DNA from: Mycobacterium colombiense | GTDB lineage: Bacteria; Actinomycetota; Actinomycetes; Mycobacteriales; Mycobacteriaceae | Assembly (NCBI RefSeq): GCF_001953985.1 | Contig: NZ_MBEI01000056.1 | Location: forward strand, 1 to 64,000 | DNA length: 64,000 bases | Direction of reading: 5' to 3' | Shown: positions 27,082 through 38,053 of the stretch, piece after piece | Layout of the letters: each line of letters starts with the position of its first letter | How positions within the stretch are numbered: position 1 is the stretch's first letter | Notes under the pieces: model-generated | The model's input: the letters and a program-made list of their open reading frames with translations, nothing else | Told to the model about the DNA's origin: nothing | Databases searched by the model: none | Program-made: the position numbers and the translations under genes

Positions 27082-27842
27082 CCGACCGCTACGCCCGGAC
27101 TCCGATCTGCCGGCAGCGACGGCGTCACGATATGCCCGGTGTCCGGGTCGCCGTAGATCGTCACGTTCCCGGGGCTGCGCTGCGCATACAACGCCACATA
27201 GGCGCACACCACGGCGTCGACCGGATCCTCCGCGCGCCGCAGCTCGCTTTTGCGCTGCGCGGCCGCGACGGCACGGCGCAGCGCGACCCAGCCAGCGTGC
27301 CCGGCCACCCGGAGCGGCACCGGGGCCTGCGCCAGCCGCTCGACGCCGTCCATCAACAGCAACATCTCGGATTTGAGCCCGTCCACCGTGCGCCCGGGCT
27401 TCGCCTTGTATTTCAGGGTCCGCTCCAGGCGGAACAGCGCGACGGTCGCCGCGTGCGGGTAGACCTCGATGGCGCGCCGGGCCGCCGGCGATCGGGGATC
27501 CAGGTCCAGGCCCAGAGCGGCGGCCAGCCGGCCCGCGCGCGGGCCGTCGGCGAACTCGGGCTTTCCGGTGTTGCAGGGGTGGGCACCGGCCTCATATCTG
27601 CGGAAATCGCGGTTGAGCGCGGTCTCGGCGGGACGCTGGCCGGTCGGGTTGGTCACCACCAGGGGCGCATCGAAGGCGACCAGGCAATCGCCCCGCACAT
27701 ACGGTTCCAACGCGGCCAGGATCTCGTCGTCGTCGCGGACCGCGCACACGCTCACCAGAGCGCCGCCCGAGTCGACGACCGCGACGCCGGTCGGATTGCG
27801 ACCCGCCCAGGCGAGGTCGACGCCGGCGAAGTACATCCGCAT
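27060..27842 (-). CDS. DUF429 (RNase H-like) protein (Rv0776c)
   Basis: A 260-residue protein. YFAGVDLAWAG at the start, FDAPL in the middle and DPVDAVVCAYVA near the end supply the acidic residues expected of an RNase H-like nuclease fold (DUF429). AIEVYPHAATVALF is also characteristic. The family is predicted to be nucleases but is largely uncharacterised. It is convergent to the TetR and divergent to purB with a 43-base gap. Confidence 0.85.
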   Translation of the reverse strand: MRMYFAGVDLAWAGRNPTGVAVVDSGGALVSVCAVRDDDEILAALEPYVRGDCLVAFDAPLVVTNPTGQRPAETALNRDFRRYEAGAHPCNTGKPEFADGPRAGRLAAALGLDLDPRSPAARRAIEVYPHAATVALFRLERTLKYKAKPGRTVDGLKSEMLLLMDGVERLAQAPVPLRVAGHAGWVALRRAVAAAQRKSELRRAEDPVDAVVCAYVALYAQRSPGNVTIYGDPDTGHIVTPSLPADRSPGVAVGQICTGR

Positions 27843-27885
27843 AGGCTATGACCGCGACCGTAAGCTGTGTGTTCGTGAGGACCAA

Positions 27886-29304
27886 GTGAGCATTCCGAAT
27901 GTGCTGGCCACTCGCTACGCCAGTGCCGAGATGGTCGCGATCTGGTCGCCGGAGGCAAAGGTCGTCGCCGAGAGGCGGCTGTGGCTGGCGGTGCTGCGCG
28001 CGCAGGCGGAACTGGGCGTCTCGGTGCCGTCCGAAGCCATCGCCGACTACGAGCGGGTGATCGAGGACGTCGACCTGGCGTCGATCGCCGACCGAGAACG
28101 GGTGCTGCGCCACGACGTGAAGGCGCGCATCGAGGAATTCAATGCGCTGGCCGGTCACGAGCACGTGCACAAGGGCATGACCAGTCGCGACCTGACCGAG
28201 AACGTGGAGCAACTGCAGATCCGGCGCTCGCTGGAACTGGTTTTCGGTCACGGCGTGGCGGTCGCCGCGCGGCTCGCCGAGCGGGCCGTGGCCTACCGCG
28301 ACCTGGTGATGGCCGGACGCAGCCACAACGTCGCCGCGCAGGCCACCACGTTGGGCAAGAGGTTCGCCTCGGCGGCGCAGGAGACGCTGATCGCGTTGAC
28401 CAGGCTGCGGGAGCTGATCGACCGCTACCCGCTGCGCGGCATCAAGGGCCCGATGGGCACCTCGCAGGACATGCTCGACCTGCTGGACGGTGACGCGGCC
28501 AAGCTCGCCGACCTCGAGCGGCGCGTCGCCGAATTCCTGGGATTCGCAACGGTATTGACCAGCGTCGGGCAGGTGTACCCGCGTTCGCTGGACCACGACG
28601 TGCTCTCGGCGCTGGTGCAGCTGGGCGCCGGGCCGTCGTCGATGGCCCACACCATCCGGCTGATGGCCGGGCACGAACTGGTCACCGAGGGATTCGCGCC
28701 CGGACAGGTCGGCTCCTCGGCCATGCCGCACAAGATGAACACGCGCAGCTGCGAACGGGTCAACGGCTTGCAGGTCGTGTTGCGCGGTTACGCCTCGATG
28801 GCCGCCGAACTGGCGGGCGCGCAGTGGAACGAGGGCGACGTGTTCTGTTCGGTGGTGCGCCGAGTGGCGTTGCCGGACAGCTTCTTTGCCATCGACGGGC
28901 AGATCGAGACCTTCCTGACGGTGCTCGACGAGTTCGGCGCCTATCCGGCGGTGATCAGTCGCGAGCTGGACCGCTACCTGCCGTTCCTGGCCACCACCAA
29001 GGTGTTGATCGCCGCGGTGCGCGCCGGCCTCGGACGCGAGGCCGCGCATCACGTGATCCGCGAACACGCGGTGGCCACCGCGCTCGCCATGCGCGAACAC
29101 GGCGCCGAGCCCGACCTGCTGGAGCGGCTGGCGGCCGACGAGCGGTTGCCGCTGGACCGGGCGGCGCTCGACGCCGCGCTTGCCGACAAGAAGGCGTTCA
29201 CCGGGGCCGCCGGTGACCAGGTCGACGAGGTGGCCGCGCAGGTGGACGCGCTGGTGAACCGCTACCCGGACGCGGCCAAGTACGCCCCGGGTGCGATCCT
29301 GTGA
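27886..29304 (+). CDS. purB: Adenylosuccinate lyase
   Basis: A 472-residue fumarase/aspartase-superfamily enzyme equal in length to Rv0777. It starts at GTG 27886 with GAGG upstream. Motifs: [38 protein letters not shown], and the superfamily signature [10 protein letters not shown]. It cleaves SAICAR to AICAR and adenylosuccinate to AMP. Its stop overlaps the cyp126 start (GTGA). Confidence 0.97.
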   Translation: MSIPNVLATRYASAEMVAIWSPEAKVVAERRLWLAVLRAQAELGVSVPSEAIADYERVIEDVDLASIADRERVLRHDVKARIEEFNALAGHEHVHKGMTSRDLTENVEQLQIRRSLELVFGHGVAVAARLAERAVAYRDLVMAGRSHNVAAQATTLGKRFASAAQETLIALTRLRELIDRYPLRGIKGPMGTSQDMLDLLDGDAAKLADLERRVAEFLGFATVLTSVGQVYPRSLDHDVLSALVQLGAGPSSMAHTIRLMAGHELVTEGFAPGQVGSSAMPHKMNTRSCERVNGLQVVLRGYASMAAELAGAQWNEGDVFCSVVRRVALPDSFFAIDGQIETFLTVLDEFGAYPAVISRELDRYLPFLATTKVLIAAVRAGLGREAAHHVIREHAVATALAMREHGAEPDLLERLAADERLPLDRAALDAALADKKAFTGAAGDQVDEVAAQVDALVNRYPDAAKYAPGAIL

Positions 29305-30557
29305 CGCTGGCCGGCGCGCTCGCGGAGATCGACTTCACCGATCTGGACAACTTCGCCAACGGCTTTCCGCACGATCTGTTCGCGATCCATCGCCGTGAGG
29401 CGCCGGTGTACTGGCATGCACCGACCGACAACACCCCGGACGGCGAAGGGTTCTGGTCGGTGGCCACCTACGCGGAAACGCTTGAGGTGCTTAAGGATCC
29501 GGTGACGTATTCCTCGGTTACCGGTGGCCCGCGACCGTATGGCGGCACACTGTTGCAGGACCTGGCCATCGCGGGCCAGGTGCTCAACATGATGGACGAT
29601 CCGCGGCATTCGCAGATCCGGCGGCTGGTCAGTTCGGGGCTGACGCCGAGGATGATCCGGCTGGTCGAGGACGACCTGCGGGCCCGGGCGCGCCGGCTCC
29701 TGGACGCGGTGGTGCCCGGCGAGCCGTTCGACTTCTTGGTCGACATCGCCGCCGAATTGCCGATGCAGATGATCTGCATCCTGCTGGGAGTGCCTGAATC
29801 CGAACGGCATTGGTTGTTCGAGGCGATCGAGCCGCAATTCGATTTCGGCGGCTCGCGCAAGGCCGCGCTGTCGCAGCTGTCGGTCGAAGAGGCCGGCTCG
29901 CGGATGTATGAGTACGGTCAGCAGCTGATCGCGGCCAAGCGGGACAACCCCACCGACGACATGTTGTCGGTGGTGGCGAACGCGATGCTGGACGGCCCCG
30001 ACGGCGACGACGGATCGGCCCTGTCCGACCTCGAACTGTACCTGTTCTTCAGCCTGTTGTTCAGCGCCGGCGCGGAGACCACCCGCAACGCCGTCGCGGG
30101 CGGTCTGCTGGCGCTGGCCAACCACCCGCGCCAATTGCGGTCAGTGCGCGGCGATCTCGACGCGCTCCCCACGGCCGTCGAGGAGATGGTGCGGTGGACG
30201 TCGCCGTCGCCCTCCAAGCGCCGCACCGCCACTCGCGACGTCACGCTGGGCGGGCAGTCGATCGAGGCCGGACAGAAGATACAGATCTGGGAAGGCTCGG
30301 CGAATCGCGACCCCGGCGTTTTCGAGAACGCCGACGTGTTCGATATCGCCCGAAAGCCCAACCCGCATCTGGGGTTCGGCCAGGGTGTGCACTATTGCCT
30401 GGGCGCCAACCTGGCCCGGCTGGAGCTACGGGTCTTGTTCGAGGAACTGCTGTCCCGGTTCGGCCGGGTCCAAGTCGTCCGTCCGGTCGAATGGGCCCGC
30501 AGCAATCGGCACACCGGCATTCGGCACCTCGTCGTGCAGCTACACGAACAACCGTGA
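29301..30557 (+). CDS. cyp126: Cytochrome P450 CYP126
   Basis: A 418-residue P450 close to Rv0778 (414). I-helix [15 protein letters not shown]-helix EEMVRWTSP, heme loop [15 protein letters not shown] with Cys366. GTG 29301 overlaps the purB stop. The physiological substrate is unknown; no ferredoxin is next to it. Its stop overlaps a transporter start, an arrangement I do not recall in H37Rv. Confidence 0.95.
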   Translation: MTLAGALAEIDFTDLDNFANGFPHDLFAIHRREAPVYWHAPTDNTPDGEGFWSVATYAETLEVLKDPVTYSSVTGGPRPYGGTLLQDLAIAGQVLNMMDDPRHSQIRRLVSSGLTPRMIRLVEDDLRARARRLLDAVVPGEPFDFLVDIAAELPMQMICILLGVPESERHWLFEAIEPQFDFGGSRKAALSQLSVEEAGSRMYEYGQQLIAAKRDNPTDDMLSVVANAMLDGPDGDDGSALSDLELYLFFSLLFSAGAETTRNAVAGGLLALANHPRQLRSVRGDLDALPTAVEEMVRWTSPSPSKRRTATRDVTLGGQSIEAGQKIQIWEGSANRDPGVFENADVFDIARKPNPHLGFGQGVHYCLGANLARLELRVLFEELLSRFGRVQVVRPVEWARSNRHTGIRHLVVQLHEQP

Positions 30558-31576
30558 CGATCCGGTTCGCCGATGTCGAGCCCTCACCCGATGTGTTCGC
30601 CGCGGTGATGGCGACGGGAATCTTGTCGATCGGCGCGCACGATCACGGATACCGGTTGATCAGCGACACGATGGGCGTCATCGCCACCGTCGGGCTGCTG
30701 CTTCTGGTTGGTCTGGTCGTCGCGAAGGTCGCCATGCCCGGCCAGAAGTTGGGGTGGGATCTGACCGATCCCGACGTCACCCTGCGCCTGATCACTTTCG
30801 TCGCCGCCTGCGCGGTGATCGACACGCGCTTGTCGTCCAACGTCTGGGTGGCGCGGGTGCTCGGCGCGGTCGCCCTGGCGTCCTGGCTGGTGCTGATCCT
30901 GTTCAGCGCGCGAAACATGTTGGCACACCGGTGGACAGAGCTGCGCGACCGCGCGCACGGCCCCTGGCAGCTGGGCAGCGTGGGCACTTCCGGGTTGGCG
31001 ATCGTGATCGCCCGGGCGGCGCGGCAGACCGGTCATCACTGGTGGCTGGCGGTGGCCGTGGCCGGGTGGGTGGCGGCGCTGTGCATTTACGGCCTGATGA
31101 CGTGGCTGACCCTCTGGCGTGTCGTCAACGAACGCCAGGACCGCGACGGCTTCGAACCCGACACCTGGATCCTGATGGGCGCCATGGCGATTGCCACGCT
31201 GGCCGGCGACAACATCCACGCCGTGGCCCCGGCCTGGCTGGCCGGTCCGGTGCGCGCGCTCAGCATCGTGACCTGGGTGACGGCCACCCTGTGGATACCG
31301 CCGCTGATCTACTTTGCGCTGCACCGCATCAGGCGGCACCCCAACATGCTGCAATTCACCGGTGTGTGGTGGGCGTTCGTGTTTCCGCTGGGCATGTACT
31401 CGGCAGCCAGCTTCGCCATGGCGGTCGAGCTCGGCCAGCACCCGCTGCTCACCGTCTCGCTGGTGTTCTTCTGGGATGCGTTGGCCGCCTGGCTCATTGT
31501 GGTCATCGCCGGGCTGCTGTTGGTGGCGCGGGCGCTGCTGCTAGCTCCCGCGCAGCGCGATGCCGGCCGACCGTAG
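30554..31576 (+). CDS. TDT/SLAC1-type membrane transporter
   Basis: A 340-residue polytopic protein from GTG 30554, overlapping the cyp126 stop. About ten transmembrane segments are visible. The start [24 protein letters not shown] resembles the first helix of the tellurite-resistance/C4-dicarboxylate transporter (TehA/SLAC1) family, and [19 protein letters not shown] is typical of it. Members move small organic or inorganic anions. The gene is absent from the H37Rv order between cyp126 and Rv0779c. Its 3' end overlaps the convergent next gene by 36 bases. Confidence 0.8.
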   Translation: MTIRFADVEPSPDVFAAVMATGILSIGAHDHGYRLISDTMGVIATVGLLLLVGLVVAKVAMPGQKLGWDLTDPDVTLRLITFVAACAVIDTRLSSNVWVARVLGAVALASWLVLILFSARNMLAHRWTELRDRAHGPWQLGSVGTSGLAIVIARAARQTGHHWWLAVAVAGWVAALCIYGLMTWLTLWRVVNERQDRDGFEPDTWILMGAMAIATLAGDNIHAVAPAWLAGPVRALSIVTWVTATLWIPPLIYFALHRIRRHPNMLQFTGVWWAFVFPLGMYSAASFAMAVELGQHPLLTVSLVFFWDALAAWLIVVIAGLLLVARALLLAPAQRDAGRP

Positions 31577-32161
31577 TTCGAGCGCGACCAGGGCGCCGAT
31601 GGTGGCCGGGTCCTCACGGCGCCACCCGCCGACCGGATCCGCGCCGACGGCCATCAGCTTTCGCGGCGGGCGGTTGGTCAGCGCGCGCAGCGCGAGCAAT
31701 TGCGCGCCGGCCGGGGTCGCGGCCAGGGCGGTCACCGTCAACTTGCGCCGAAAGAATCGCAGCCGCAGAAAAAACCACGGCAGCGCCGCGATGAGGATCG
31801 GTACCGCAACGACGGCCATCGCGAGCAGCACCGCGAGCCAGGTCGCCGCGCTGTCCAGATCGTGGCCGGCGCCGGCGATGTCCAGCGCGGCGTGGCTGGC
31901 GGAGTTGAGCGGCTTGCTGACCGTGTCGCCCACCACCGGGATGTGCTGGGCGCCGTGGCCGGCGGACTCGAGGTTGCCCGCGATTCCCTTCGCGCCACTC
32001 TCCACCTGCCGGCCCGCGTCGGCGATGGTGGCGATGGCGTCGTAGACGGCCAGCCCGACGAGCAGCCAGAGCACCGTCCAGATGACGACGGCCAAGTCGC
32101 TGAACAGCTGGACGGCCAGGCGGCCGGGCCTGGTGGAGTAGGGCAGAAACCGCAGGGTCAT
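31541..32161 (-). CDS. Conserved membrane protein (Rv0779c)
   Basis: A 206-residue protein with two clear transmembrane segments (near residues 20-45 and 108-132), a Gly/Ala-rich extracytoplasmic loop between them and a C-terminal cytoplasmic part with PAGAQLLALRALTNRP. It matches Rv0779c in length and start (MTLRFLPYS). The function is unknown. It is divergent from purC, 52 bases away. Confidence 0.87.
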   Translation of the reverse strand: MTLRFLPYSTRPGRLAVQLFSDLAVVIWTVLWLLVGLAVYDAIATIADAGRQVESGAKGIAGNLESAGHGAQHIPVVGDTVSKPLNSASHAALDIAGAGHDLDSAATWLAVLLAMAVVAVPILIAALPWFFLRLRFFRRKLTVTALAATPAGAQLLALRALTNRPPRKLMAVGADPVGGWRREDPATIGALVALELRSAGIALRGS

Positions 32162-32213
32162 AGCCCCGATCCCAGCACAAACCGCGTTTGCAGGTGCCCG
32201 ATAGGCTGACCGG

Positions 32214-33104
32214 ATGCCTGCACTGTCCGACTACCAGCATCTGGCCAGCGGCAAGGTCCGTGAGCTGTATCGCGTCGACGACGAACACCTGCTGCTCGTC
32301 GCCACCGACCGGATCTCGGCGTACGACTTCGTCCTGGACAGCACCATCCCGGACAAGGGCCGCATCCTCACCGCGATGAGCGTCTTCTTCTTCGGCCTCG
32401 TCGACGCCCCCAACCATTTGGCCGGACCGCCCGACGATCCACGCATCCCCGACGAGGTGCTGGGCCGCGCGCTGGTGGTGCGCCAGCTGGAGATGCTTCC
32501 GGTGGAATGTGTGGCGCGCGGCTATCTGACCGGTTCGGGATTGCTGGACTACCAGGCGACCGGAACGGTCTGCGGCATCGCGCTACCGCCGGGACTGGTC
32601 GAGGCCAGCAGGTTCGCCGAACCGCTGTTCACCCCCGCGACGAAAGCCGCACTGGGCGACCACGACGAGAACATCCCCTTCGCCCGGGTGATCGAGATGG
32701 TCGGTGCCGTGCCCGCCAACCAACTGCGCGATCGCACCTTACAGATCTACGTGCAGGCCGCCGATCACGCGCTCCGGAAGGGAATCATCATCGCGGACAC
32801 CAAATTCGAGTTCGGCACCGACCGTGACGGCAACCTGCTGCTCGCCGACGAAATCTTCACGCCGGATTCTTCGCGGTACTGGCCGGCCGACGAGTACCAG
32901 GTCGGCGTCGTCCAGAACAGCTTCGACAAGCAGTTCGTCCGCAACTGGCTGACCGGGCCCGAGTCCGGCTGGGACCGCCACGGCTCACAACCCCCGCCGC
33001 CACTGCCCGAGCACATCATCGCCGCCACCCGCGACCGCTATATCGATGCGTACGAACGCATTTCCGGCCTGAACTTCAACGACTGGATCGGCCCCAGCGC
33101 ATGA
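32214..33104 (+). CDS. purC: SAICAR synthetase
   Basis: A 296-residue enzyme (Rv0780 orthologue, 297). Motifs: [29 protein letters not shown] at the ATP site, [25 protein letters not shown], and [12 protein letters not shown]. It joins aspartate to CAIR with ATP in purine synthesis. Its stop overlaps the ATG of ptrB. Confidence 0.97.
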   Translation: MPALSDYQHLASGKVRELYRVDDEHLLLVATDRISAYDFVLDSTIPDKGRILTAMSVFFFGLVDAPNHLAGPPDDPRIPDEVLGRALVVRQLEMLPVECVARGYLTGSGLLDYQATGTVCGIALPPGLVEASRFAEPLFTPATKAALGDHDENIPFARVIEMVGAVPANQLRDRTLQIYVQAADHALRKGIIIADTKFEFGTDRDGNLLLADEIFTPDSSRYWPADEYQVGVVQNSFDKQFVRNWLTGPESGWDRHGSQPPPPLPEHIIAATRDRYIDAYERISGLNFNDWIGPSA

Positions 33105-35263
33105 CCGAAACGCACCTGGACGGCTCGGTGCCCCCCGTCGCCAAGCGGGTGGAGAGTCGGCGTGAGCACCACGGCGACGTCTTCGTCGACCCGTACGAGT
33201 GGCTGCGCGAAAAGACCAACCCCGAAGTCATCGCCTACCTCGAGGCGGAGAACGCCTACGTCGATCAGATGACCGCGCACCTCGAACCGCTGCGGCAGCA
33301 GATCTTCGACGAGATCAAGGCGCGCACCAAGGAGACGGATCTTTCGGTGCCCACCCGCCAGGGCGAGTGGTGGTACTACGCGCGCACCTACGAGGGCAAG
33401 CAATACCGCATCCAATGCCGTTGTCCGATAAGCGGGCCCGACGACTGGGACCCGCCGACGCTGGACGAGAACACCGAGATCGCGGGCGAGCAGATCCTGC
33501 TCGATTCCAATGCCGAGGCCGAGGGGCACGAATTCTTCTCCCTGGGGGCCGCGACGGTGAGCCTCGACGGGAACCTGCTGGCGTACTCGGTCGACATCCT
33601 CGGCGACGAGCGTTACACATTGCGGTTCAAGGACTTACGCACCGGCGAGCTGTTTCCCGACGAGATCGCCGACATCGGCGGGGGGGCGACGTGGGCCGCC
33701 GACAACCGGACCGTGTATTACCTGACCCTGGACGACGCGCACCGCCCCGACAAAGTGTGGCGGTATCGGGTGGGCTCCGGCGAAGAGGCTGAGCTGGTCT
33801 ATCACGAAGAGGACGAAAAGTATTGGCTCGGTGTGGGACTCACCCGCAGCGAGGCCTACGTCTTCATCGCCTCGGGATCCTCGATCACCTCCGAGTACCG
33901 CTACGCCGACGCCGCCGACCCGCAGGCACAGTTCACCGTCGTGCTGCCACGCCGCGAGGGCGTCGAGTACGCGGTCGAGCACGCGGTCATCGGGGGGCAG
34001 GACCGGTTCTTGATCCTGCACAACGATGGCGCGGTCAACTTCACCCTCACCGAGGCGCCGATCAGCGATCCGACACAGCAGCGCACCCTGATTCCGCACC
34101 GCGACGACGTCCGGCTCGACGCCGTCGACGCTTTCGCCGGCCTCCTGGTCGTCAGCTACCGGCGCGAGGCGCTGCCCCGGATGCAGTTGTGGCCCATCAA
34201 CGCCGACGGCACATATGGTCAGCCCGAAGAGATTTCGTTCGACTCCGAGCTGATGACGGCCGGCCCGGCCGGCAATCCCAACTGGGAGGCGCCCAAGCTG
34301 CGGATCAGGGCGGGATCGCTGGTCGTTCCGGCGCGGGTCTACGACATCGACCTCGCCACCGGCGAACGCACCTTGCTGCGCGAGCAGCCCGTACTCGGCG
34401 GTTACCGGCCCGAGGATTATGTGGAACGGCGTGACTGGGCGGTCGCCGACGACGGCACCAGGATCCCGGTGTCCATCGTGCACCGCGCCGGCATCGAGTT
34501 TCCGGCGCCCGCATTGCTTTACGGCTACGGCGCCTACGAGCTGTGCACCGACCCGAGCTTCTCCATCGCCCGGTTGTCGCTGCTGGACCGCGGCATGGTG
34601 TTCGCGATCGCCCACGTGCGTGGCGGCGGTGAGATGGGCCGGCTGTGGTACGAGCACGGCAAGCTGCTGGAGAAGAGGAACACGTTCACCGACTTCGTCG
34701 CGGTTGCACGGCATTTGGTGGATTCCGGCGTCACCCGGCCGCGTCAGCTGGTGGCGCTGGGCGGTAGCGCCGGCGGACTGCTGATGGGGGCGGTGGCCAA
34801 CCTGGCACCGGAGCTCTTCGCCGGAATTCTCGCGCAGGTTCCCTTCGTCGACCCGCTGACCACCATCTTGGATCCCTCGTTGCCGCTGACCGTCACCGAG
34901 TGGGACGAATGGGGAAATCCCTTGGCTGACAAGGATGTCTACTCCTACATGAAGTCCTATTCCCCGTACGAGAATGTCGAAGCCAAGCGGTATCCGGCGA
35001 TCTTGGCTATGACGTCGCTGAACGATACAAGGGTCTACTACGTGGAGCCGGCCAAGTGGGTCGCGGCGCTTCGCCACGCCAACGGCGAGGGCAGTCCGGT
35101 CCTGTTGAAGACCCAGATGAACGCCGGACACGGCGGCGTCAGTGGCCGCTACAAGGGCTGGGAGGAAGCCGCCTTCCAATACGCGTGGCTGTTAGCGGCC
35201 GCCGACGGCGACCGCTACGGCGGCGGCCAGGAAGACGATCTCGGCGCCGATCCGCAGCGGTAG
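33101..35263 (+). CDS. ptrB: Oligopeptidase B (protease II), undivided
   Basis: A 720-residue prolyl-oligopeptidase-family peptidase. An N-terminal beta-propeller (to about residue 430) is followed by the alpha/beta-hydrolase domain with Ser556 in [10 protein letters not shown], the Asp in [12 protein letters not shown] and His in [11 protein letters not shown]. It cleaves oligopeptides after basic residues. In H37Rv this region is annotated as two genes, ptrBa and ptrBb (Rv0781, Rv0782); here it is one intact frame. It is coupled to purC by ATGA. Its end overlaps the convergent DoxX gene by 72 bases. Confidence 0.94.
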   Translation: MTETHLDGSVPPVAKRVESRREHHGDVFVDPYEWLREKTNPEVIAYLEAENAYVDQMTAHLEPLRQQIFDEIKARTKETDLSVPTRQGEWWYYARTYEGKQYRIQCRCPISGPDDWDPPTLDENTEIAGEQILLDSNAEAEGHEFFSLGAATVSLDGNLLAYSVDILGDERYTLRFKDLRTGELFPDEIADIGGGATWAADNRTVYYLTLDDAHRPDKVWRYRVGSGEEAELVYHEEDEKYWLGVGLTRSEAYVFIASGSSITSEYRYADAADPQAQFTVVLPRREGVEYAVEHAVIGGQDRFLILHNDGAVNFTLTEAPISDPTQQRTLIPHRDDVRLDAVDAFAGLLVVSYRREALPRMQLWPINADGTYGQPEEISFDSELMTAGPAGNPNWEAPKLRIRAGSLVVPARVYDIDLATGERTLLREQPVLGGYRPEDYVERRDWAVADDGTRIPVSIVHRAGIEFPAPALLYGYGAYELCTDPSFSIARLSLLDRGMVFAIAHVRGGGEMGRLWYEHGKLLEKRNTFTDFVAVARHLVDSGVTRPRQLVALGGSAGGLLMGAVANLAPELFAGILAQVPFVDPLTTILDPSLPLTVTEWDEWGNPLADKDVYSYMKSYSPYENVEAKRYPAILAMTSLNDTRVYYVEPAKWVAALRHANGEGSPVLLKTQMNAGHGGVSGRYKGWEEAAFQYAWLLAAADGDRYGGGQEDDLGADPQR

Positions 35264-35638
35264 CCGGGTCGTCATCGATTTCGGCGGATCGGGCATCCGG
35301 GACGCATAGATGTTGGCCGGGAACATGGCCAGCATCAGCAACAGGAGGCACACCGCGGCGGGCACCCGGGTGGCCGGCAACAGCAATCCGGCCGCCCCCA
35401 GCAACTCCAGCACCCCGGTCAGGGTGACCAGCAAGCCGGGCGCGGGCAGCCGGGGCGGAACGATCGCGACCAGATCGGCGCGCATCGGCGGGGCGAAATG
35501 CGCGACGCCCGTCAGCACGAACATCGCGGCCAGCCCGACGGCGATGGCCGCCGTCCAGTTGCCGACGTAGGCCACGCCGAGCCAGCCGACGGCCCGCGCG
35601 AGGACGCTGCCCACCAGCAGGGCGATCAAGGGCGCCAT
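35192..35638 (-). CDS. DoxX-family membrane protein
   Basis: A 148-residue protein with four transmembrane helices. GVAHFAPPMRADLVAIVPPRLPAPGLLVTLTGVLELLGAAGLLLP is the DoxX-like core (positions about 46-90). DoxX proteins are small membrane subunits linked to thiosulfate/quinone or redox metabolism, with many unassigned members. It is divergent from a TetR gene with two operator-like repeats between, so probably repressed by it. It is absent from H37Rv order. Confidence 0.8.
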   Translation of the reverse strand: MAPLIALLVGSVLARAVGWLGVAYVGNWTAAIAVGLAAMFVLTGVAHFAPPMRADLVAIVPPRLPAPGLLVTLTGVLELLGAAGLLLPATRVPAAVCLLLLMLAMFPANIYASRMPDPPKSMTTRLPLRIGAEIVFLAAAVAVAVGGR

Positions 35639-35650
35639 CGCGACCTCCTA

Positions 35651-35712
35651 ATCTAGACGATGACAAGATCCTCACGGGTAAAGCTAACCCTGTATCTAGT
35701 CGCTGTCAAGAT
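35651..35712. promoter_or_regulatory. Paired operators between doxX-like and tetR
   Basis: Two 19-bp near-palindromes at 35651-35669 and 35694-35712 share 16 of 19 bases as direct repeats, with common pattern ATCTwGwC-N3-GwCwAGAT. Their centres are 43 bp apart, close to four helical turns. They fill the 92-base divergent gap, as expected for the adjacent TetR. Confidence 0.6.
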
Positions 35713-35730
35713 TGCCGGTATGCTGGGCCC

Positions 35731-36294
35731 ATGAGCCGGCAGACCTACCACCACGGCCACCTGCGCGCGGTGATCCTGGCCGAGGCCGCGCGGCTGGTGG
35801 CCGAGCGCGGCGCCGACGGCGTCTCACTGCGCGAACTGGCCCGGTCCGCGGGCGTCTCCCACGCCGCGCCGGCGCACCACTTCACGGATCGCCGGGGCCT
35901 GTTCACCTCGCTGGCCGCAGAGGGCTTCGCCCTGTTGGCACAGGCCCTGGCCGATGCCCGGGGCGACTTCGTCGACGCCGCAGTCGCGTATGTGCGATTC
36001 GCCATCGACCACCCGGGTCACTACCGGGTCATGTTCGACGAGTCGCTGCTCGATGCGTCAGACGCGGAACTGGCGGCCGCGGAGGCCGCCGCCGCCGCGG
36101 AGCTTTCTCGCGGGGTGGCGACGCTGCAGGACCCCGACGCCCGCGCCGACCCCGGCGGCGCCGAGTTGGCGGCGTGGTCGCTGGTGCACGGTTTTGCGAC
36201 GCTGTGGCTCAACGACGCCGTCAACGATCAGGTCAGGGCTACCGACCCGATGGAGACGGTGCGACGGATCGCGCGGATGCTGTTCGCCGGGTGA
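35731..36294 (+). CDS. TetR-family regulator with WHG-type C-terminus
   Basis: A 187-residue protein. The HTH is VSLRELARSAGVSHAAPAHHFTDRRGLFTSLA. The C-terminus has FAIDHPGHYRVMFDESLL and AWSLVHGFATLWLN, the pattern of the TetR_C/WHG ligand domain. It probably represses the divergent DoxX gene and itself through the twin near-palindromes upstream. Confidence 0.88.
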   Translation: MSRQTYHHGHLRAVILAEAARLVAERGADGVSLRELARSAGVSHAAPAHHFTDRRGLFTSLAAEGFALLAQALADARGDFVDAAVAYVRFAIDHPGHYRVMFDESLLDASDAELAAAEAAAAAELSRGVATLQDPDARADPGGAELAAWSLVHGFATLWLNDAVNDQVRATDPMETVRRIARMLFAG

Positions 36295-36299
36295 TCGCG

Positions 36300-37919
36300 C
36301 TATTCGCCGGCGGGCTGGCTCGGCGGCTTCTTGGGCAAGAACGATGCCGGGATGATGGTGAACGCCACCAGCACGACGGCCAGCACGAACACCGCGGTAT
36401 AGGCGTGCGCCAGGTGGTGCGAGACGTGGCTGGCCAGATCGGGGGCAAGCGGCTGACGCGGGACGGCGGACGGATCGGCCGGCAGGCCGTGCTTGCCGGC
36501 GCCCGGGCGCACCCCGCCCATCTCGTTGGCCGCCATCAGGGCCTCGTTGCGGTTGAACTGATTGGTCAGGATCACCGCCATGAGCGCGGCCCCGATCGAC
36601 CCGCCAACCTGCTGATTGACGCTGATCAGCGTCGTCCCGCGGGCAACCTGATGCGGGGCCAGCGCCTGCATGAGCGCCGCGGACAGCGGCGTGGTGGTGA
36701 GGCCGATGCCCAGGCCCATGATCGCCAGCCCGGTCACCAGGACCGGTGAATACGCGGCCTGCCTGGCGACGCCGTAGGTGAAGACACCCAGCCCCACCGC
36801 CATGAGTGGCAGCCCGATCAGCACGATGTTGCCGGGCCCGCGCTTGTCCATGAAGGCTCCGCCGAGCGGCATGGTCAGCACCGCGCCGATCCCGATCGGC
36901 AGCATGTGCAGACCGGACTGCATCGGCGTCTCGTGGCCGACGATCTGGAAGAAACTCGGCACCAGCAGGCCGGTGCCGACCGAGGCGGCGCCGAATACCA
37001 GCAGCGTCACGTTGACCTGGGTGACCACCGGGTTCCGGAACAATCGCAGGTCGATCAGGGGGTGATCGGTGCGATACCAGGCGTGCAGGATGAACGCGGC
37101 GATCAGGCCCAGGCCGAGGAGGGCCGGGACCAACACATAGCGGTCGGCGATCGTGTGCCGCCCCGGGATGGAACACACTCCGCACAAGAAGATCGCCACA
37201 CCAGGGGAGAGGAGCAGCGCGCCGGTGATGTCGAGCGCCTCCGACGGGGCCGAACGGTCCTTCGGGAACATGATCGCCGCGAGGGCGAAGGCCGTCAGCC
37301 CGATCGGCAGGTTGATCAGGAAGATCCACTTCCAGCCGTAGGCGCCGATCAGCCAGCCACCCAGGATCGGCCCGCCGATGGGGCCCAGCAGAATCGGGAT
37401 CCCGCCCACCGCCATCAGGCGGCCGACCCGCTTCGGTCCCGCCTCGCGCGTCAGGATCACGAAACTCAGCGGCAACAGCATGCCGCCGCCGACGCCCTGG
37501 ACTATCCGAAACAGGATGAGCAACAGTATGTTTGGCGCGATCGCGCACAGCAGCGATCCCAGCGTGAAGATCAGCACCGAACCCATGAACAGGCGCTTGG
37601 TGCCGAACCGATCCGCCGCCCATCCGGTAATCGGGATCACGGTGGCGAACGCGAGCATGTAGCCGGCGATCGTCCACGAAACGATGGCCTGGGTGGACCC
37701 GAACTGCTCGATGAAGGTGCGCTGTGCGACGGCGACGACGGTGCTGTCCAGCACGGCCATGATGCAGGCCAGGCCACATACCCCGGCGATCCTGAACAGG
37801 GCCGCGTCCAGCTTCTCGGGGTATTCCTCGGCGCGCAGCGACGATCCCGGGGCGGTGGGCAACGGGACACTCAAAGCTGCGGAGCGGGTCTTCTGCATGG
37901 CGCCGCTGAGCATATCCAC
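36300..37919 (-). CDS. DHA2-family multidrug efflux protein, EmrB type (copy 1)
   Basis: A 539-residue MFS transporter with 14 expected TM helices. Motif A-like GWAADRFGTKRLFMGSV follows TM2, and motif C-like GLILLGPIGGPILGGW-type sequence (ILLGPIGGPILGGWL) lies in TM5. Substrates are usually drugs or toxic amphiphiles exchanged for protons. It matches the Rv0783c (emrB) slot, but a second paralogue lies just upstream on the same strand, so I cannot say which is the strict orthologue. The likely ATG is 37913; GTG 37919 is also in frame. Confidence 0.9.
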   Translation of the reverse strand: MDMLSGAMQKTRSAALSVPLPTAPGSSLRAEEYPEKLDAALFRIAGVCGLACIMAVLDSTVVAVAQRTFIEQFGSTQAIVSWTIAGYMLAFATVIPITGWAADRFGTKRLFMGSVLIFTLGSLLCAIAPNILLLILFRIVQGVGGGMLLPLSFVILTREAGPKRVGRLMAVGGIPILLGPIGGPILGGWLIGAYGWKWIFLINLPIGLTAFALAAIMFPKDRSAPSEALDITGALLLSPGVAIFLCGVCSIPGRHTIADRYVLVPALLGLGLIAAFILHAWYRTDHPLIDLRLFRNPVVTQVNVTLLVFGAASVGTGLLVPSFFQIVGHETPMQSGLHMLPIGIGAVLTMPLGGAFMDKRGPGNIVLIGLPLMAVGLGVFTYGVARQAAYSPVLVTGLAIMGLGIGLTTTPLSAALMQALAPHQVARGTTLISVNQQVGGSIGAALMAVILTNQFNRNEALMAANEMGGVRPGAGKHGLPADPSAVPRQPLAPDLASHVSHHLAHAYTAVFVLAVVLVAFTIIPASFLPKKPPSQPAGE

Positions 37920-38053
37920 AGGGTTGCCCCGGCAGAAGGGTTTTTACTCGTATTCGCTTATTCCCACGCGTGTAATTCGCACGGCGGAGATTGCGTCTTG
38001 CTCCCTCGCTGAACCGACAAACGGCCTGGTCGCGCGGTTACCGGGTGATTATG

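Noticed and set aside
27592..29100. 502-codon minus-strand frame opposite purB
   Set aside because: His/Gln/Arg-rich shadow; purB is full length with its signature.
30385..31794. Long open frame overlapping cyp126 and the transporter
   Set aside because: Spans two real genes in another frame and lacks membrane segments or motifs.
36058..37779. 573-codon open frame overlapping emrB copy 1
   Set aside because: Same strand but another frame; Arg/Gly/Pro-rich with no domain. It is a GC-bias shadow of the transporter gene.
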